Of a stretch of DNA of 64,000 nucleotides, positions 8,546 through 17,976 are shown piece after piece; the stretch's first letter is position 1; each line of letters starts with the position of its first letter. The translations under genes and the position numbers were made by a program. The notes under the pieces were generated by a model. The model saw only the letters and a list, made by a program, of their open reading frames with translations. It did not search any database and was not told the origin of the DNA. The stretch is from Aquimarina agarivorans (GTDB lineage: Bacteria; Bacteroidota; Bacteroidia; Flavobacteriales; Flavobacteriaceae), in the NCBI RefSeq assembly GCF_000218485.1, contig NZ_AFPB01000162.1, forward strand, positions 1-64,000. Direction: 5' to 3'.

Positions 8546-9613
8546 ATGAAAAAAATTTTGGTATTAGGTTTAGGTAAGGTAGGAACGCTTATTGCCACTT
8601 TACTAAGTGATACATACGAAGTTACCGGAGTAGATAGAGATACTCCTTATTATAAATTTAAACAACCATTTTTAATTGCAAAGGGCAACGTTACTGATCG
8701 TAATTTTATTACCCAATTAATAGCTGAAAATGATGCTGTAGTATCTGCCTTACCCTATTTTTTAAATAAAGAAATTGCCAATATTGCTTACGAGAGCGGA
8801 GTTCATTACTTTGATTTGACTGAAGACGTAGCAACAACAAACTATATTAGAGGATTAAGTGAAACTGCTAAGTCAGTTATGGCGCCCCAATGTGGTTTAG
8901 CGCCAGGAATTATAGGAATTATTGGTGCGGATTTAACAAAAGTATTTTCTAAAGTAAGGGACATTGAACTTAGGGTGGGTGCTTTGCCTAAGTACCCTAA
9001 TGGCTTACTTGCGTATTCATTTACGTGGTCTCCAGCAGGGGTGATTAATGAATATATAAATGATGCGGAAGCCATTCATAATGGAAAACGAAAAATGGTA
9101 ACTTCATTGGATGGTATTGAGCATATCAATATTGGAGGAAGGGAATTTGAAGCTTTTGCCACATCAGGTGGTTTAGGAACTATGTGCGAAACTTTTGAAG
9201 GGAAGGTGGATACGCTCAATTATAAATCAATAAGGTATCCCGGACATGGTAAATTAATGAAATTTTTAATTCATGAATTAATTTTGAAAGATGATAAAGC
9301 CCAGTTGACTCAAATTTTAGAAAATGCCAAACCACCTGTAAAAGAGGATGTTGTATATATTTATGCGGTTGTTGAAGGATGGAAAAAAAAGGGCGGAGAG
9401 TTATTTAGGAACGAATTCTACAAAGCATATTCCCCCAAAACTATTGCAGGTCATGAGTGGAGAGCTATTTCATGGACAACTGCAGCATCCATAGCGGCGG
9501 TTATTGAAATGGTTGCTAATGGAAGCCTGCCACAAAAGGGATTTATCAAGCAAGAAGAAATACCTTATAAAGATTTTATAGCCACTAAAAGTGGACAATT
9601 GTTTATTGATTAA
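8546..9613 (+). CDS. saccharopine dehydrogenase family protein
   Basis: An NAD(P)-dependent dehydrogenase of the LYS9/SDH family; the usual reaction cleaves saccharopine to 2-aminoadipate semialdehyde and glutamate. The Rossmann fingerprint GLGKVG is at residues 8-13, ACDRDTPYYKF-like sugar-binding segment reads VTGVDRDTPYYKF, and the central APQCGLAPGIIG and C-terminal GHEWRAISWTTA regions fit the saccharopine dehydrogenase C-terminal domain. At 355 residues it is a compact version. Co-directional with the DUF1338 gene, which could handle the later intermediate 2-oxoadipate. The direction of flux (catabolic) is inferred from that neighbour. Confidence 0.85.
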   Translation: MKKILVLGLGKVGTLIATLLSDTYEVTGVDRDTPYYKFKQPFLIAKGNVTDRNFITQLIAENDAVVSALPYFLNKEIANIAYESGVHYFDLTEDVATTNYIRGLSETAKSVMAPQCGLAPGIIGIIGADLTKVFSKVRDIELRVGALPKYPNGLLAYSFTWSPAGVINEYINDAEAIHNGKRKMVTSLDGIEHINIGGREFEAFATSGGLGTMCETFEGKVDTLNYKSIRYPGHGKLMKFLIHELILKDDKAQLTQILENAKPPVKEDVVYIYAVVEGWKKKGGELFRNEFYKAYSPKTIAGHEWRAISWTTAASIAAVIEMVANGSLPQKGFIKQEEIPYKDFIATKSGQLFID

Positions 9614-9625
9614 TTAAAATTTTAA

Positions 9626-10255
9626 CTACACTTTAAAAAGTGTGTAGTCATCAAAAATTTGAAGGGTATTAAAGCCTATATGTTCTTTAATAAATGTTAA
9701 GCTTTCATGAGTATAAAAAATTACATGAGTAGGATCATTTTTATACCACCAATTACTGAAATTTATTGTGTGATCATACAAATAGGTTTTTAAAAGCAAT
9801 GTTCCACCAGGGAGTAGTAATTGATGAAGCCTTTTGAATTCTTGCAAAGGAAAATAAAAATGCTCTGCGACTTCACAACAAGTTATAAAATCATAAGTGT
9901 TACTAAAAACTTCAGTTGACGGAGCATATATTGGATCAAAACCTGCTACTTGATAGCCTTTTTTTTGCAACAAATACTGTACTATAGCGGTTTTTCCACA
10001 TCCATAATCTAAGCCGTGGCTTTTTACAGAATAGTTTTTTACAACAGCATTAATTAATGGAGTTACAAAATTCTGGTATCCTTCATCTTCAATATCATCA
10101 CTATGTTTGTCGTATCGTTCTTTTTCGGCGGTAGTATTTAAGTAAAATTCAGGATGTAAAAAAATAACTCCACACGTTTCACATTGTGAGTACGATCTTT
10201 TTTTGGAAGAATAAAATAAGTGCGTGTTAGCACTTTTGCATAATGAGCATGTCAT
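9626..10255 (-). CDS. class I SAM-dependent methyltransferase with zinc-ribbon N terminus
   Basis: The 209-residue protein begins with two CxxC pairs (Cys3/Cys6 and Cys25/Cys28), a small zinc ribbon, then a Rossmann methyltransferase with the SAM loop GLDYGCGK at 81-88 and a CCEVAEHFYFP motif. Members of this group methylate small molecules or cell-surface sugars; the substrate is unknown. The frame extends up to 10291, but that would run through the terminator hairpin at 10280-10312, so the ATG at 10255 is preferred. Convergent with the saccharopine dehydrogenase gene, with 12 nt between stops. Confidence 0.85.
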   Translation of the reverse strand: MTCSLCKSANTHLFYSSKKRSYSQCETCGVIFLHPEFYLNTTAEKERYDKHSDDIEDEGYQNFVTPLINAVVKNYSVKSHGLDYGCGKTAIVQYLLQKKGYQVAGFDPIYAPSTEVFSNTYDFITCCEVAEHFYFPLQEFKRLHQLLLPGGTLLLKTYLYDHTINFSNWWYKNDPTHVIFYTHESLTFIKEHIGFNTLQIFDDYTLFKV

Positions 10256-10279
10256 GGTTGGAGTATAAAAATTTAATAA

Positions 10280-10312
10280 AAAAAAATCCACTTGAAGTAA
10301 GTGGATTTTTTT
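10280..10312 (-). terminator. terminator after the DUF349 gene
   Basis: The stem 10280-10293 pairs with 10299-10312 around a 5-nt loop. On the minus strand it ends in a long T run. It lies 58 nt downstream of the DUF349 stop. Confidence 0.85.
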
Positions 10313-10369
10313 ATTGAGATTAAGAATTCCCTTTCAAGAAATTTTTCAATTATGCCTTTTCTTGCAAAA

Positions 10370-12305
10370 TTAAAGTGATTTTATTTTTTGCCATTTTTCT
10401 TTCCAAATAGTCAAGTCATCATGAAATTTATCAATTTTTTTATACACATCTGCTACCATTGGATTGGATTTATCGGCGTGTTTAAAAAATTGTAGGTTAT
10501 TTTCTAATTGCAGTATTTCACCTTTTAATTCGTCCATACGTTTGCGGATAAATGACTTTTCATCCTGTAATACTCGTTGGTCGTTTTGATCAGTAATTTC
10601 AGCTAATTTATTATCAAATTTAATAAGTTCAGCTTCCTTTTTATTCAAATTAAGTTTAGCAAACATACTATCCAAAATTTGACTAAATTCTTCCTCAATT
10701 TTACGTTTTTTGTACGGTACTGCACCAAAAACCTTCCACTCACTTATTTTTGAAGTCACTGATTCTAAATCTGTCACCTCAAATGCTTTCAGTTTTTCTA
10801 GGAAACTCGATTTTTTTTCAAAAGCTTCTTCCTGGGCAGCATTAGCCGCTTCCTTTTTATTGTTTATACGGTCAAAATAATAGTTGCAAGCATCCTTAAA
10901 TTGTTTCCATACTTTATCGCTATCCTTACGGGGAACATGACCAATTGATTTCCATTCACTTTGGATACGTTTCATTAAAGGAGTAACAATTTCAAAATCA
11001 TCACTATCCTTATTTGCTTCGGCAGTAGCAATTAAATCTTTTTTCTTTTTAAGATTATCTAGTTGATCGCCTTTTATTTGTTTATAAAAGTCGTTTTTTG
11101 CTTTGTTAAAACCTCGTTCAGCAGTACGAAATTCATCCCAAATACTATTTTTAAATTCATTAGGAACTCTGCCAACTTTTTTAAATTTTTCATGAAGCGC
11201 TTCAATTAGCTTCATTGCTTTTTGCCAATCCTGATGTTTATCTTTTGGAGCTTCGGTAATTGCATTTATTTCAACAAGAATATCCTTTCTTGCCACCAAG
11301 TTTTTCTTCCTGTTTAGCGTCTTGTTCCGTGTAGTGCGCCTGCCTGTTGTCATGAATTTCTCGCGTAAGCTCGCTAAATTTATCCCAAATTAAATCTTTA
11401 TACTCTTTGGCAACTGGACCAATTTCTTCCTTCCAAATTTTGTGTAAAACCTGTAATTCTCTAAAGGCTCTATTGATATTAGTTTCTTGCGTAAGCTCTT
11501 TGGCACGCTCAATGATTTTTACCTTTTGCTCTAAATTGTGTTTGTAATCTAAATCACGAAATTCACGATCAAGGTGAATTATTTCGTAAAATTTATCTAC
11601 ATGGTGATAAAATGTATTCCAAACTACGTTATTTTGGTCTCTTGGAATAGCGCCTGCCTGATGCCAGTGTTCCTTAATATTCTTAAATAAATTGAATTTA
11701 TTGTTTACTGTTTCATTGGAAGAAATAAGTGTTTTCAATTGCTCGATAAGTTCCAAACGATGCTTTAAATTCTTTTCAAGGTTGGTTTTTAAAGTTTTGT
11801 AATAATCGTTCTTTTTGTCCTTATAATTGAAATATAACTCATTGAATTTTCGTTTTAAAGGAGTTGTAAAATAGAAATCAATTTCATTTCCGCCTTCAGC
11901 AATAAATATTTCTTTACTTTTAGCCGCCTTTTCGTCAAAGTTTATATTAAAATGCTTACGAATATTTTCAACCTGATCTTTAATTAATTGCACAGGATAA
12001 TTTGTAGTTAATTTTTTAAGACTATCCAGCAATTGTTCTTGCGTAAAGGAAGCGTAATCTTCAACAGGAATTTCAATAATTTTTTCCTTTTCTTTTTCGG
12101 TTTCAGCTATAGCATCATCATTTTTTACCTCATTTTCGGAAACAGAAGCTTCAGAATTCACAGGATCAATAGTAGGTTTTTCAGTTGATTCTGTTTCATT
12201 GGTAGTCGTAGCTTCTACATCATTAGTTGTTGTAAAAGTATTTTCTGCAGCAGCGTCATTATTTTGAGCTTCTAAATCGGTGTTTAAATTTTCGCTAATA
12301 GGCAT
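10370..12305 (-). pseudogene. DUF349 domain-containing protein, broken by one base
   Basis: Two overlapping frames (12305-11271 and a second ending at 10370) together make one acidic, coiled-coil-rich DUF349 protein. The N-terminal half ends EEKLGGKKGYSC-stop, while the next frame reads VARKDILVEINAI. Deleting one G of the GG at 11296-11297 gives a continuous EEKLVARKDILVE and an uninterrupted 644-residue protein. Repeated helical blocks of about 70 residues with W-(K/H)-x-(I/A)-G-x-(I/V)-P motifs are visible (for example HWHQAGAIP, EWKSIGHVP, EWKVFGAVP). The N-terminal 80 residues are low-complexity Glu/Thr/Asn. Function is poorly known in Bacteroidota. It lies 83 nt after aroE. Confidence 0.85.
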
Positions 12306-12388
12306 TGGTAAACGATTTCAATTTTAGATTTTTGAAAGATAATAAAAATTGCTAGTAAATAAGCACAAATGGCGTATTGAAATATTGT

Positions 12389-13120
12389 TCAGGAATTCCA
12401 AATTTCATATGATTTTTCAGCTTGTAAAATAAGCATTTGCAAACCGTTACAAGTAATTGCATTTTTTTCAGCTCCTTTTTTTAAAAAAGTGGTTTCCGCA
12501 GGATTGTAAATTAAATCATATAAAACATGATTATTAGTAATAAACTCATAGGGAATATTTGGACAGGCATCCACGTTTGGAAACGTGCCTAAGGGCGTAC
12601 AATTAATAATTAATAAGTTATTTTTAATGATCTGCTGATTCAATTCTTCGTAAGTGTACTGGTTTTCTTTTTTGTTGCGCGAAACAAAAGTGTAATCAAT
12701 ATCTAAACTTTTTAATGCATAAGCCACAGCTTTAGAAGCCCCTCCAGTTCCTAAGATCAGTGCTTTTTTTGGTATTTCCTTAAGTAATGGAAGTAATGAA
12801 TTTTTGAAACCGTAAAAGTCACTATTATATCCAGTTAGGCTACCATCGTTTTCAAATTTTATAACATTTACTGCGCCAATTGTTTGCGCAATAGGATCCA
12901 ATTGTTTTAAAAAAGGAAATACATCTTGTTTGTAAGGAATGGTTACGTTAAGCCCATGGAGCTTATTTGTTTTTAGTACCTCACGCAATTCATTAATGTT
13001 TTGCAAATCAAAATTTTGATAGCTAGCATTAATTTTTTCTTTTTCAAAACGTTCCTTAAAATAGGATGCTGAAAAAGAGTAGCTTATATTTTTTCCTAAC
13101 AGGCCGTAAGTTTTTTTCAT
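12389..13120 (-). CDS. aroE: shikimate dehydrogenase
   Basis: Reduces 3-dehydroshikimate to shikimate with NADPH in aromatic amino acid synthesis. The 243-residue protein carries the shikimate-binding start YSFSASYF, the catalytic lysine in LNVTIPYKQDV, the aspartate in GYNSDFYGF, and the NADP loop LGTGGASKAVA. Slightly short but complete at both ends. It heads a minus-strand unit with the DUF349 gene. A small GC-rich palindrome (13129-13142) lies just before the start codon. Confidence 0.95.
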   Translation of the reverse strand: MKKTYGLLGKNISYSFSASYFKERFEKEKINASYQNFDLQNINELREVLKTNKLHGLNVTIPYKQDVFPFLKQLDPIAQTIGAVNVIKFENDGSLTGYNSDFYGFKNSLLPLLKEIPKKALILGTGGASKAVAYALKSLDIDYTFVSRNKKENQYTYEELNQQIIKNNLLIINCTPLGTFPNVDACPNIPYEFITNNHVLYDLIYNPAETTFLKKGAEKNAITCNGLQMLILQAEKSYEIWNS

Positions 13121-13375
13121 AATTATAATTTCCCTTTCGGGAAGAATTAAAACCTTCGTAATGAAAGTTATGTCATTGTTATTGGATTTAAGTTTTTAAG
13201 AAATATTTTGGATTTTGATAATTGTTATAACAGTTACATTTTTTTAACAATTAAACTATTATTGTTTCTTTAAATTTAATGTGATTGATAATAGTTTTTA
13301 AGTATCTATATGGGGCAATAACCGATTTTAGGAGTAAACTCATTTAAAAAAGATTTGTGTGATCAATGAACTTTG

Positions 13376-14392
13376 TTAAATTTTAGAAGTTTTATTTCCT
13401 ACATAATCCAAATACAATACTACGCCAATACCTACTATAATCCAAAGTAGCGCAATAAATGTTGCCGAATTTAAAGCAGGAAGGTAACGTTCATAATGAT
13501 CCAGCACCGCATTGCTATTATTGTCCATAAGTAATTGATTGGTAGTGTCTAGTTTAAAAATTTTATTTTTCCAAGGCCATACCACACCAAGTGAACCTAA
13601 AATAAATCCTATGATACTGGCAAAGGTTTGATTTTTAAATTTTTTAAGCACAAATCCCAACAAATGGGATAGACTAACCATGCCTACCAATGAACCTATA
13701 CTAAAAATTATAAGCACTGTTAATAAACGCATATGTTTTGCATTGTTTAAAAAACTAAAGTCGTTATTAAATACGTAAAGAAAAGTGTCAAATAATGTAT
13801 TTACTGAATCAACCAGCAACAATACGTAATTACCCAATAGAATAAGTATAAACGAGCCTGAAAGCCCAGGAAGTGTCATGCCCGAAACTCCAATTATGCC
13901 ACAGAAAAACACAAAAATAAGGTTGTCATTTTGCGTACTGGGAGGTAGTAAACTAATGGCAATTCCTGCTAAAGTGCCTCCAATTAAAAAAGAGAGCGTA
14001 GTTGAATTCCAATTTTTAAAGGTACGAGCAATATAGATTACTGAGCCTATAATCATTCCAAAAAATAATGACCAAACATACAATTCATGAGTGACCAAAA
14101 AGTAATCCAGAATTTTAGAAACACTAAAATAGCTAATCAGCATTCCTGCAATGAGCAAACCCAAAAAAGAACCATTGATGTACTGAAAAAAACTAGCCCA
14201 CCTAAAGTTAATAAGTAGTTTAAACGCTTTAAAATTGATTTTTTGAAGCGAGTAAATAAATTCCTCATAAAAACCAGCAACAAAAGCAACAACGCCACCA
14301 GAAACCCCAGGGACTTTATTAGCAGCACCCATAGCCAAACCTTTTAATACCAAAAGAATTTTATCGACTAAAGTACGCGTGCTTTGTGGCAT
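13376..14392 (-). CDS. DUF368 membrane protein (undecaprenyl-phosphate translocase family), copy 2
   Basis: A 338-residue multi-pass membrane protein with the DUF368 signature near the N terminus (KGLAMGAANKVPGVSGG, then FVAGFYEEF) and a second PGxSGSF motif (LPGLSGSFIL) mid-protein. DUF368 proteins (PopT) have been shown elsewhere to flip undecaprenyl phosphate back across the membrane for envelope synthesis. It follows a paralogue by 15 nt in the same orientation. AANK replaces the AADV/AADI usual at the first motif, so the two copies may have diverged in role. Confidence 0.88.
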   Translation of the reverse strand: MPQSTRTLVDKILLVLKGLAMGAANKVPGVSGGVVAFVAGFYEEFIYSLQKINFKAFKLLINFRWASFFQYINGSFLGLLIAGMLISYFSVSKILDYFLVTHELYVWSLFFGMIIGSVIYIARTFKNWNSTTLSFLIGGTLAGIAISLLPPSTQNDNLIFVFFCGIIGVSGMTLPGLSGSFILILLGNYVLLLVDSVNTLFDTFLYVFNNDFSFLNNAKHMRLLTVLIIFSIGSLVGMVSLSHLLGFVLKKFKNQTFASIIGFILGSLGVVWPWKNKIFKLDTTNQLLMDNNSNAVLDHYERYLPALNSATFIALLWIIVGIGVVLYLDYVGNKTSKI

Positions 14393-14407
14393 AAATTGAT
14401 GTAATTT

Positions 14408-15325
14408 CTATTTGTTTCGTTCTCCTAATTTTTCTAAAGCTAAAATACTGATAAAACCAATAATACTAAGTATAACGGCAAGTAGGATTTGCGGTTCGCC
14501 ATCATAATTTGATGGTAAAACGGATTGTTCCTTTAGGGTAATTGTTTTATCGCTGACCACCATGGTTTCAAGCACCTTTTTCCATGGCCATATTTTATTT
14601 AATGAACCTAAAATAAAACCAGTAAGAATGGCTAAAGTTATATTTTTATAATGATTAAATAACCATTTCAGCAAACGTGAAAAGGATAACAATCCAATAA
14701 TTGCACCTAGGGCTACAGCACCAACTTTGGCAAAATCGTGGTTGTGTACTGATTCGCTAATGGTGGCGTAAGCACCAAGCAATACTAAAATAAATGCCCC
14801 AGAAATACCAGGTAAAATCATGGCACAACTAGCTATGGCACCAGCAAAAATTAAAAAAAGTGTACTATCAGTTCCTTGCATAGTGCTTAATTGAGTAATG
14901 CTAAATGCGCCAACGGCACTAATTATAAGCAATATTATAGTAATCCCATTCCATTTGGTTATTTGTTTAGCTACATACAGTATACTAGCCAATACCAAAC
15001 CAAAAAAGAATGCCCATATTTTTATAGGATGGTTTTCAAGTAAAAAATGCATTAATTTCATAATACTCAGTGCACTGATTATAACACCAAAAGCTAATGT
15101 GGTTAAAAAATTGGCATTTGCTTTTTGCCAAAATGATTGAAGTCCATTTGTTTTAATCGTATTAAAAAGTGCTAGATTTATGTTAGAAATACTTTCCACC
15201 AACTCCTGATAAATTCCAGAAATAAAAGCAATAGTTCCTCCAGAAACTCCAGGGACTACATCGGCAGCCCCCATTGCCATCCCTTTTAAAAAAATGATAA
15301 AATAATCTTTAATTGATCTTTTCAT
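14408..15325 (-). CDS. DUF368 membrane protein (undecaprenyl-phosphate translocase family), copy 1
   Basis: First of two tandem DUF368 genes. The N-terminal motif KGMAMGAADVVPGVSGGT and the central LPGISGAFIL are close to the family consensus, with about nine hydrophobic segments. The frame opens at a TTG at 15355, but the ATG at 15325 (MKRSIKDYF) aligns better with the paralogue. The two copies share architecture but clearly differ in sequence, so the duplication is old. Probable role: recycling of the lipid carrier for peptidoglycan and surface polysaccharide. Confidence 0.9.
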   Translation of the reverse strand: MKRSIKDYFIIFLKGMAMGAADVVPGVSGGTIAFISGIYQELVESISNINLALFNTIKTNGLQSFWQKANANFLTTLAFGVIISALSIMKLMHFLLENHPIKIWAFFFGLVLASILYVAKQITKWNGITIILLIISAVGAFSITQLSTMQGTDSTLFLIFAGAIASCAMILPGISGAFILVLLGAYATISESVHNHDFAKVGAVALGAIIGLLSFSRLLKWLFNHYKNITLAILTGFILGSLNKIWPWKKVLETMVVSDKTITLKEQSVLPSNYDGEPQILLAVILSIIGFISILALEKLGERNK

Positions 15326-15409
15326 AGTTGATGTGTCCTTTTTTGCTGACGTCAAAAGTAATTAAAAATAGGAGAGTAGTGGTATTAAAAAATTGCTAAG
15401 TGGTAATAA

Positions 15410-16198
15410 TTAATCAATAATTTCGATGGGAGCATCCATAAAAATTTCCCCTTTGTTCGTAGGAACCAGATAAATACCAAAACATACTGATTTTCCTTCT
15501 TTTTTAAAGGTGGCTAGCGTTCTTAATGGTTCTTGATTGTCGCGTTGTTTCAAGGTTATAGGGTCAATGGTGCTTAAGGAACATCGATTTGTTTTTGATA
15601 CAACATTGAATATGATGTTTCCAATTTTTAGTGTTTTCCACAATTCTTCCTCGTAAGCTTGCCCACCTGTAACTATCAGATTAGGTCTAAAACTTTCTGC
15701 GGTTAAATGTGTTCCAATCCTATTATTTAAATCATTTAACGATGCTTCAGAAATTAAATGTATGGGAGCTATATCGTTAAAAGCTTTTTTACTGGTAATA
15801 GTATCGGATGAATCAAGTTTAATTAAGCGACATGATATATTTAAGTATTCAGAAAGTAACTTATTAATTTTTGTGTTTTTTAAAAGCTGGACTTTTACAA
15901 TATCATCAAATAGATGTACTTCAGTTAACATTTTATCGAATTGGTCAACATTAATAGTAATCTCGGCGTTATCTAAAGTAATATGCAGCATTTGCTGATT
16001 TACCTTAATGATTAGGTGTAAAAATTTAGAGTACTCGCGTGCCGTAAGTACTTTATTATTTTGATCAATAATTGCATAATTTCTATCATTTTGAAAACCG
16101 TTAAATTCCACCTTAGTATGAGTTAATTCAATAGGTTTGGCTGATTTTAACGGGTAAACGAGTAACTTTTTTACACGATGTATATCCAATATATGCAA
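15410..16198 (-). CDS. MOSC domain protein (YcbX/mARC-like)
   Basis: The 262-residue protein has an N-terminal beta-barrel (VKKLLVYPLKSAKPIEL, then FQNDRNYAIID) and a C-terminal MOSC domain with SFRPNLIV and the conserved cysteine in TNRCSLSTIDP, the residue that binds molybdenum cofactor in mARC and YcbX. Such proteins reduce N-hydroxylated compounds. There is no fused ferredoxin domain (YcbX has one), so it would need a separate electron donor. It lies alone, between the DUF368 pair and the TPR gene on the same strand. Confidence 0.85.
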   Translation of the reverse strand: MHILDIHRVKKLLVYPLKSAKPIELTHTKVEFNGFQNDRNYAIIDQNNKVLTAREYSKFLHLIIKVNQQMLHITLDNAEITINVDQFDKMLTEVHLFDDIVKVQLLKNTKINKLLSEYLNISCRLIKLDSSDTITSKKAFNDIAPIHLISEASLNDLNNRIGTHLTAESFRPNLIVTGGQAYEEELWKTLKIGNIIFNVVSKTNRCSLSTIDPITLKQRDNQEPLRTLATFKKEGKSVCFGIYLVPTNKGEIFMDAPIEIID

Positions 16199-16268
16199 GT
16201 TTAAAAATTAATTACCACTCTGCCATTGAAACACAACTGAAGTATAAATTCATTTGAAAATTTGAAAT

Positions 16269-17660
16269 TTATAAGCATCCCGCATATATATGTTGCACCT
16301 CAATTAAATTTAAACAGGTGGGAAACAATTCTTCAAAAATCACAAAATAATCTGCATCTGCTTTTAAAGCAGTTTCTAAATAATAATTGGCTTTCGTTAA
16401 ATTATGTTTAATGTAATGCAATCCTGCTAAACGAATTAATAATTCATTATTTTCAGGAAAAAGCTCCAGAGCTTGATCCAAACTTATTATGGTAGCATCA
16501 ATTTCACCTAATTTCCACAACAGATCTGCTCGTTGAATCCAAGTATTAATATCATAATCTCCAAATTCGAGTGCTTTACGATAGCCTCTTTCAGCTTCTT
16601 CTAAAAAACCTAAACGCAGGTTTATTTTTGCATAACGTTTCCAGTAATTAATATTTTCAAAATCAATTTCCAATGCTTTGTTAATATAGTACAATGCTTT
16701 TTGGTAATCTTTTTTTGCGTTATAAAAATCAGTAATTGCAATCCAGCCTTTATCTAGTAAAGGATCTTCATTAACAGTTTTAATGTAATAGTGTAAAGCT
16801 TTGGTTTGTTCGCCAAGTTTTTCGAAACTTTTTCCAATGTGGAGTAACGCAAAAGACGTTGGATCTTCTAGCTCCAGCGTAATCGAATAATTTTCAATGG
16901 CATCATTGTAACGCCCTAACTGCTCTAATACTTTGCCTTTTTCAATATAAGCACCAACAAACGTATCGTCACTTATTATCGCAAAATCAAATGCAGCTAA
17001 TGCTTTTTTTAATTCTTTAATGTCGCAATATTGTTTGCCTAATTGGTGCCAAGCAACTTCACAGTAAGGATTTGTTTCCAGATATTCAGTTAAAAAATTA
17101 ATAGCTTCTTCAGGCTGATCTAAAAAGTTAAAACAATTAATTGTATTGTATAATGAAGAATAGTCGTCAGGATCTAGTTTTAAACATGCTATAAATTCGC
17201 TTTTTGCATTTTCAAAATCATCCATAAACAAATATTCCATGCCTAATAGGGCATGAACATCGGCTTTATCTTGGGTAAGCTTTAATGCTTTTTTTAATAA
17301 TTCAATAGCTTTACCATGATTGCCTCTTTTAGAAACAATTGACGCTCTTTGAATAAATACTTCATCATTTTCAGGTTCCAATGCCTGTAGCTGATTCAGT
17401 AAACGCTCAGCATTGTCCAAATTATCTTCAAAAACCATGATTTCAACATTAAGTAGTTTTAAATTAGTTGAAGAAGGATGCTGAGCAAGTCCTAATGAAA
17501 TTGCTTTTTTTGCTTTAGCTAATTTACCACTGTCCAAATAAAAATGGATGATGTTTTCAAATTCGTTGGAATCAAAGAAAACAACCCTGTTTGATTTAAG
17601 CATTGCCTCATACCTGTCCAATGCAATATTTTCATTATCGTCGTGATTGCTTAAATACAT
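16269..17660 (-). CDS. tetratricopeptide repeat protein
   Basis: The 463-residue protein is built almost entirely of TPR units (about eleven), for example AKSEFIACLKLDPDDYSSLY, AIENYSITLELEDPTSFALL and ALYYINKALEIDFENINYW. No signal peptide or membrane segment is visible, so it should be a cytoplasmic scaffold. Its 5' region contains a perfect 16-bp inverted repeat (17700-17743). The same-strand order OstA-like, aminotransferase, TPR may be one regulon, but gaps of over 300 bp argue against a single operon. Confidence 0.88.
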   Translation of the reverse strand: MYLSNHDDNENIALDRYEAMLKSNRVVFFDSNEFENIIHFYLDSGKLAKAKKAISLGLAQHPSSTNLKLLNVEIMVFEDNLDNAERLLNQLQALEPENDEVFIQRASIVSKRGNHGKAIELLKKALKLTQDKADVHALLGMEYLFMDDFENAKSEFIACLKLDPDDYSSLYNTINCFNFLDQPEEAINFLTEYLETNPYCEVAWHQLGKQYCDIKELKKALAAFDFAIISDDTFVGAYIEKGKVLEQLGRYNDAIENYSITLELEDPTSFALLHIGKSFEKLGEQTKALHYYIKTVNEDPLLDKGWIAITDFYNAKKDYQKALYYINKALEIDFENINYWKRYAKINLRLGFLEEAERGYRKALEFGDYDINTWIQRADLLWKLGEIDATIISLDQALELFPENNELLIRLAGLHYIKHNLTKANYYLETALKADADYFVIFEELFPTCLNLIEVQHIYAGCL

Positions 17661-17976
17661 ATGACCGTTTTTTGAACCTTTTTACATCAGGTTTGTTTTT
17701 TGATTTTATTAAACAATGCTGATGCTCTGTTTAATAAAATCAAATTAAAATACGTTTTAAACGTTCTTTTTTCTAAGATACAATCTTATGCTGTACATTT
17801 CAATTGTATTAAATTGTCTTGTTAACATATTAATTAACAAAATTGATACCACTTATCGTTTATTGATTCCTAATCTTTACTTATGCTATGTAAAGGTTAG
17901 TACTAAAGTAGTATTTACTTTATTTAAGCATACTGAGTTATCATTATTTTAACGTATTCAATTTAAGTGAACACTT
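17661..17976 (-). other. 316-bp intergenic region
   Basis: No gene was found. The only structure is the inverted repeat at 17700-17743 close to the TPR start. Confidence 0.5.
17700..17743 (-). repeat. perfect 16-bp inverted repeat before the TPR gene
   Basis: TTGATTTTATTAAACA (17700-17715) pairs with 17728-17743 across a 12-nt loop. Neither side has a good T run, so it resembles an operator or 5' leader hairpin more than a terminator. It lies 40 nt upstream of the TPR start. Confidence 0.5.

Noticed and set aside
9625-9648. Hairpin ACTACAC...GTGTAGT between convergent genes
   Set aside because: Only seven base pairs, without a T run, and it overlaps coding sequence of the methyltransferase, so it is not a convincing terminator.
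11271-11353. Programmed ribosomal frameshift in the DUF349 gene
   Set aside because: The sequence CTTGGTGGC has no slippery heptamer and no pause hairpin, so a single-base insertion is the simpler explanation.
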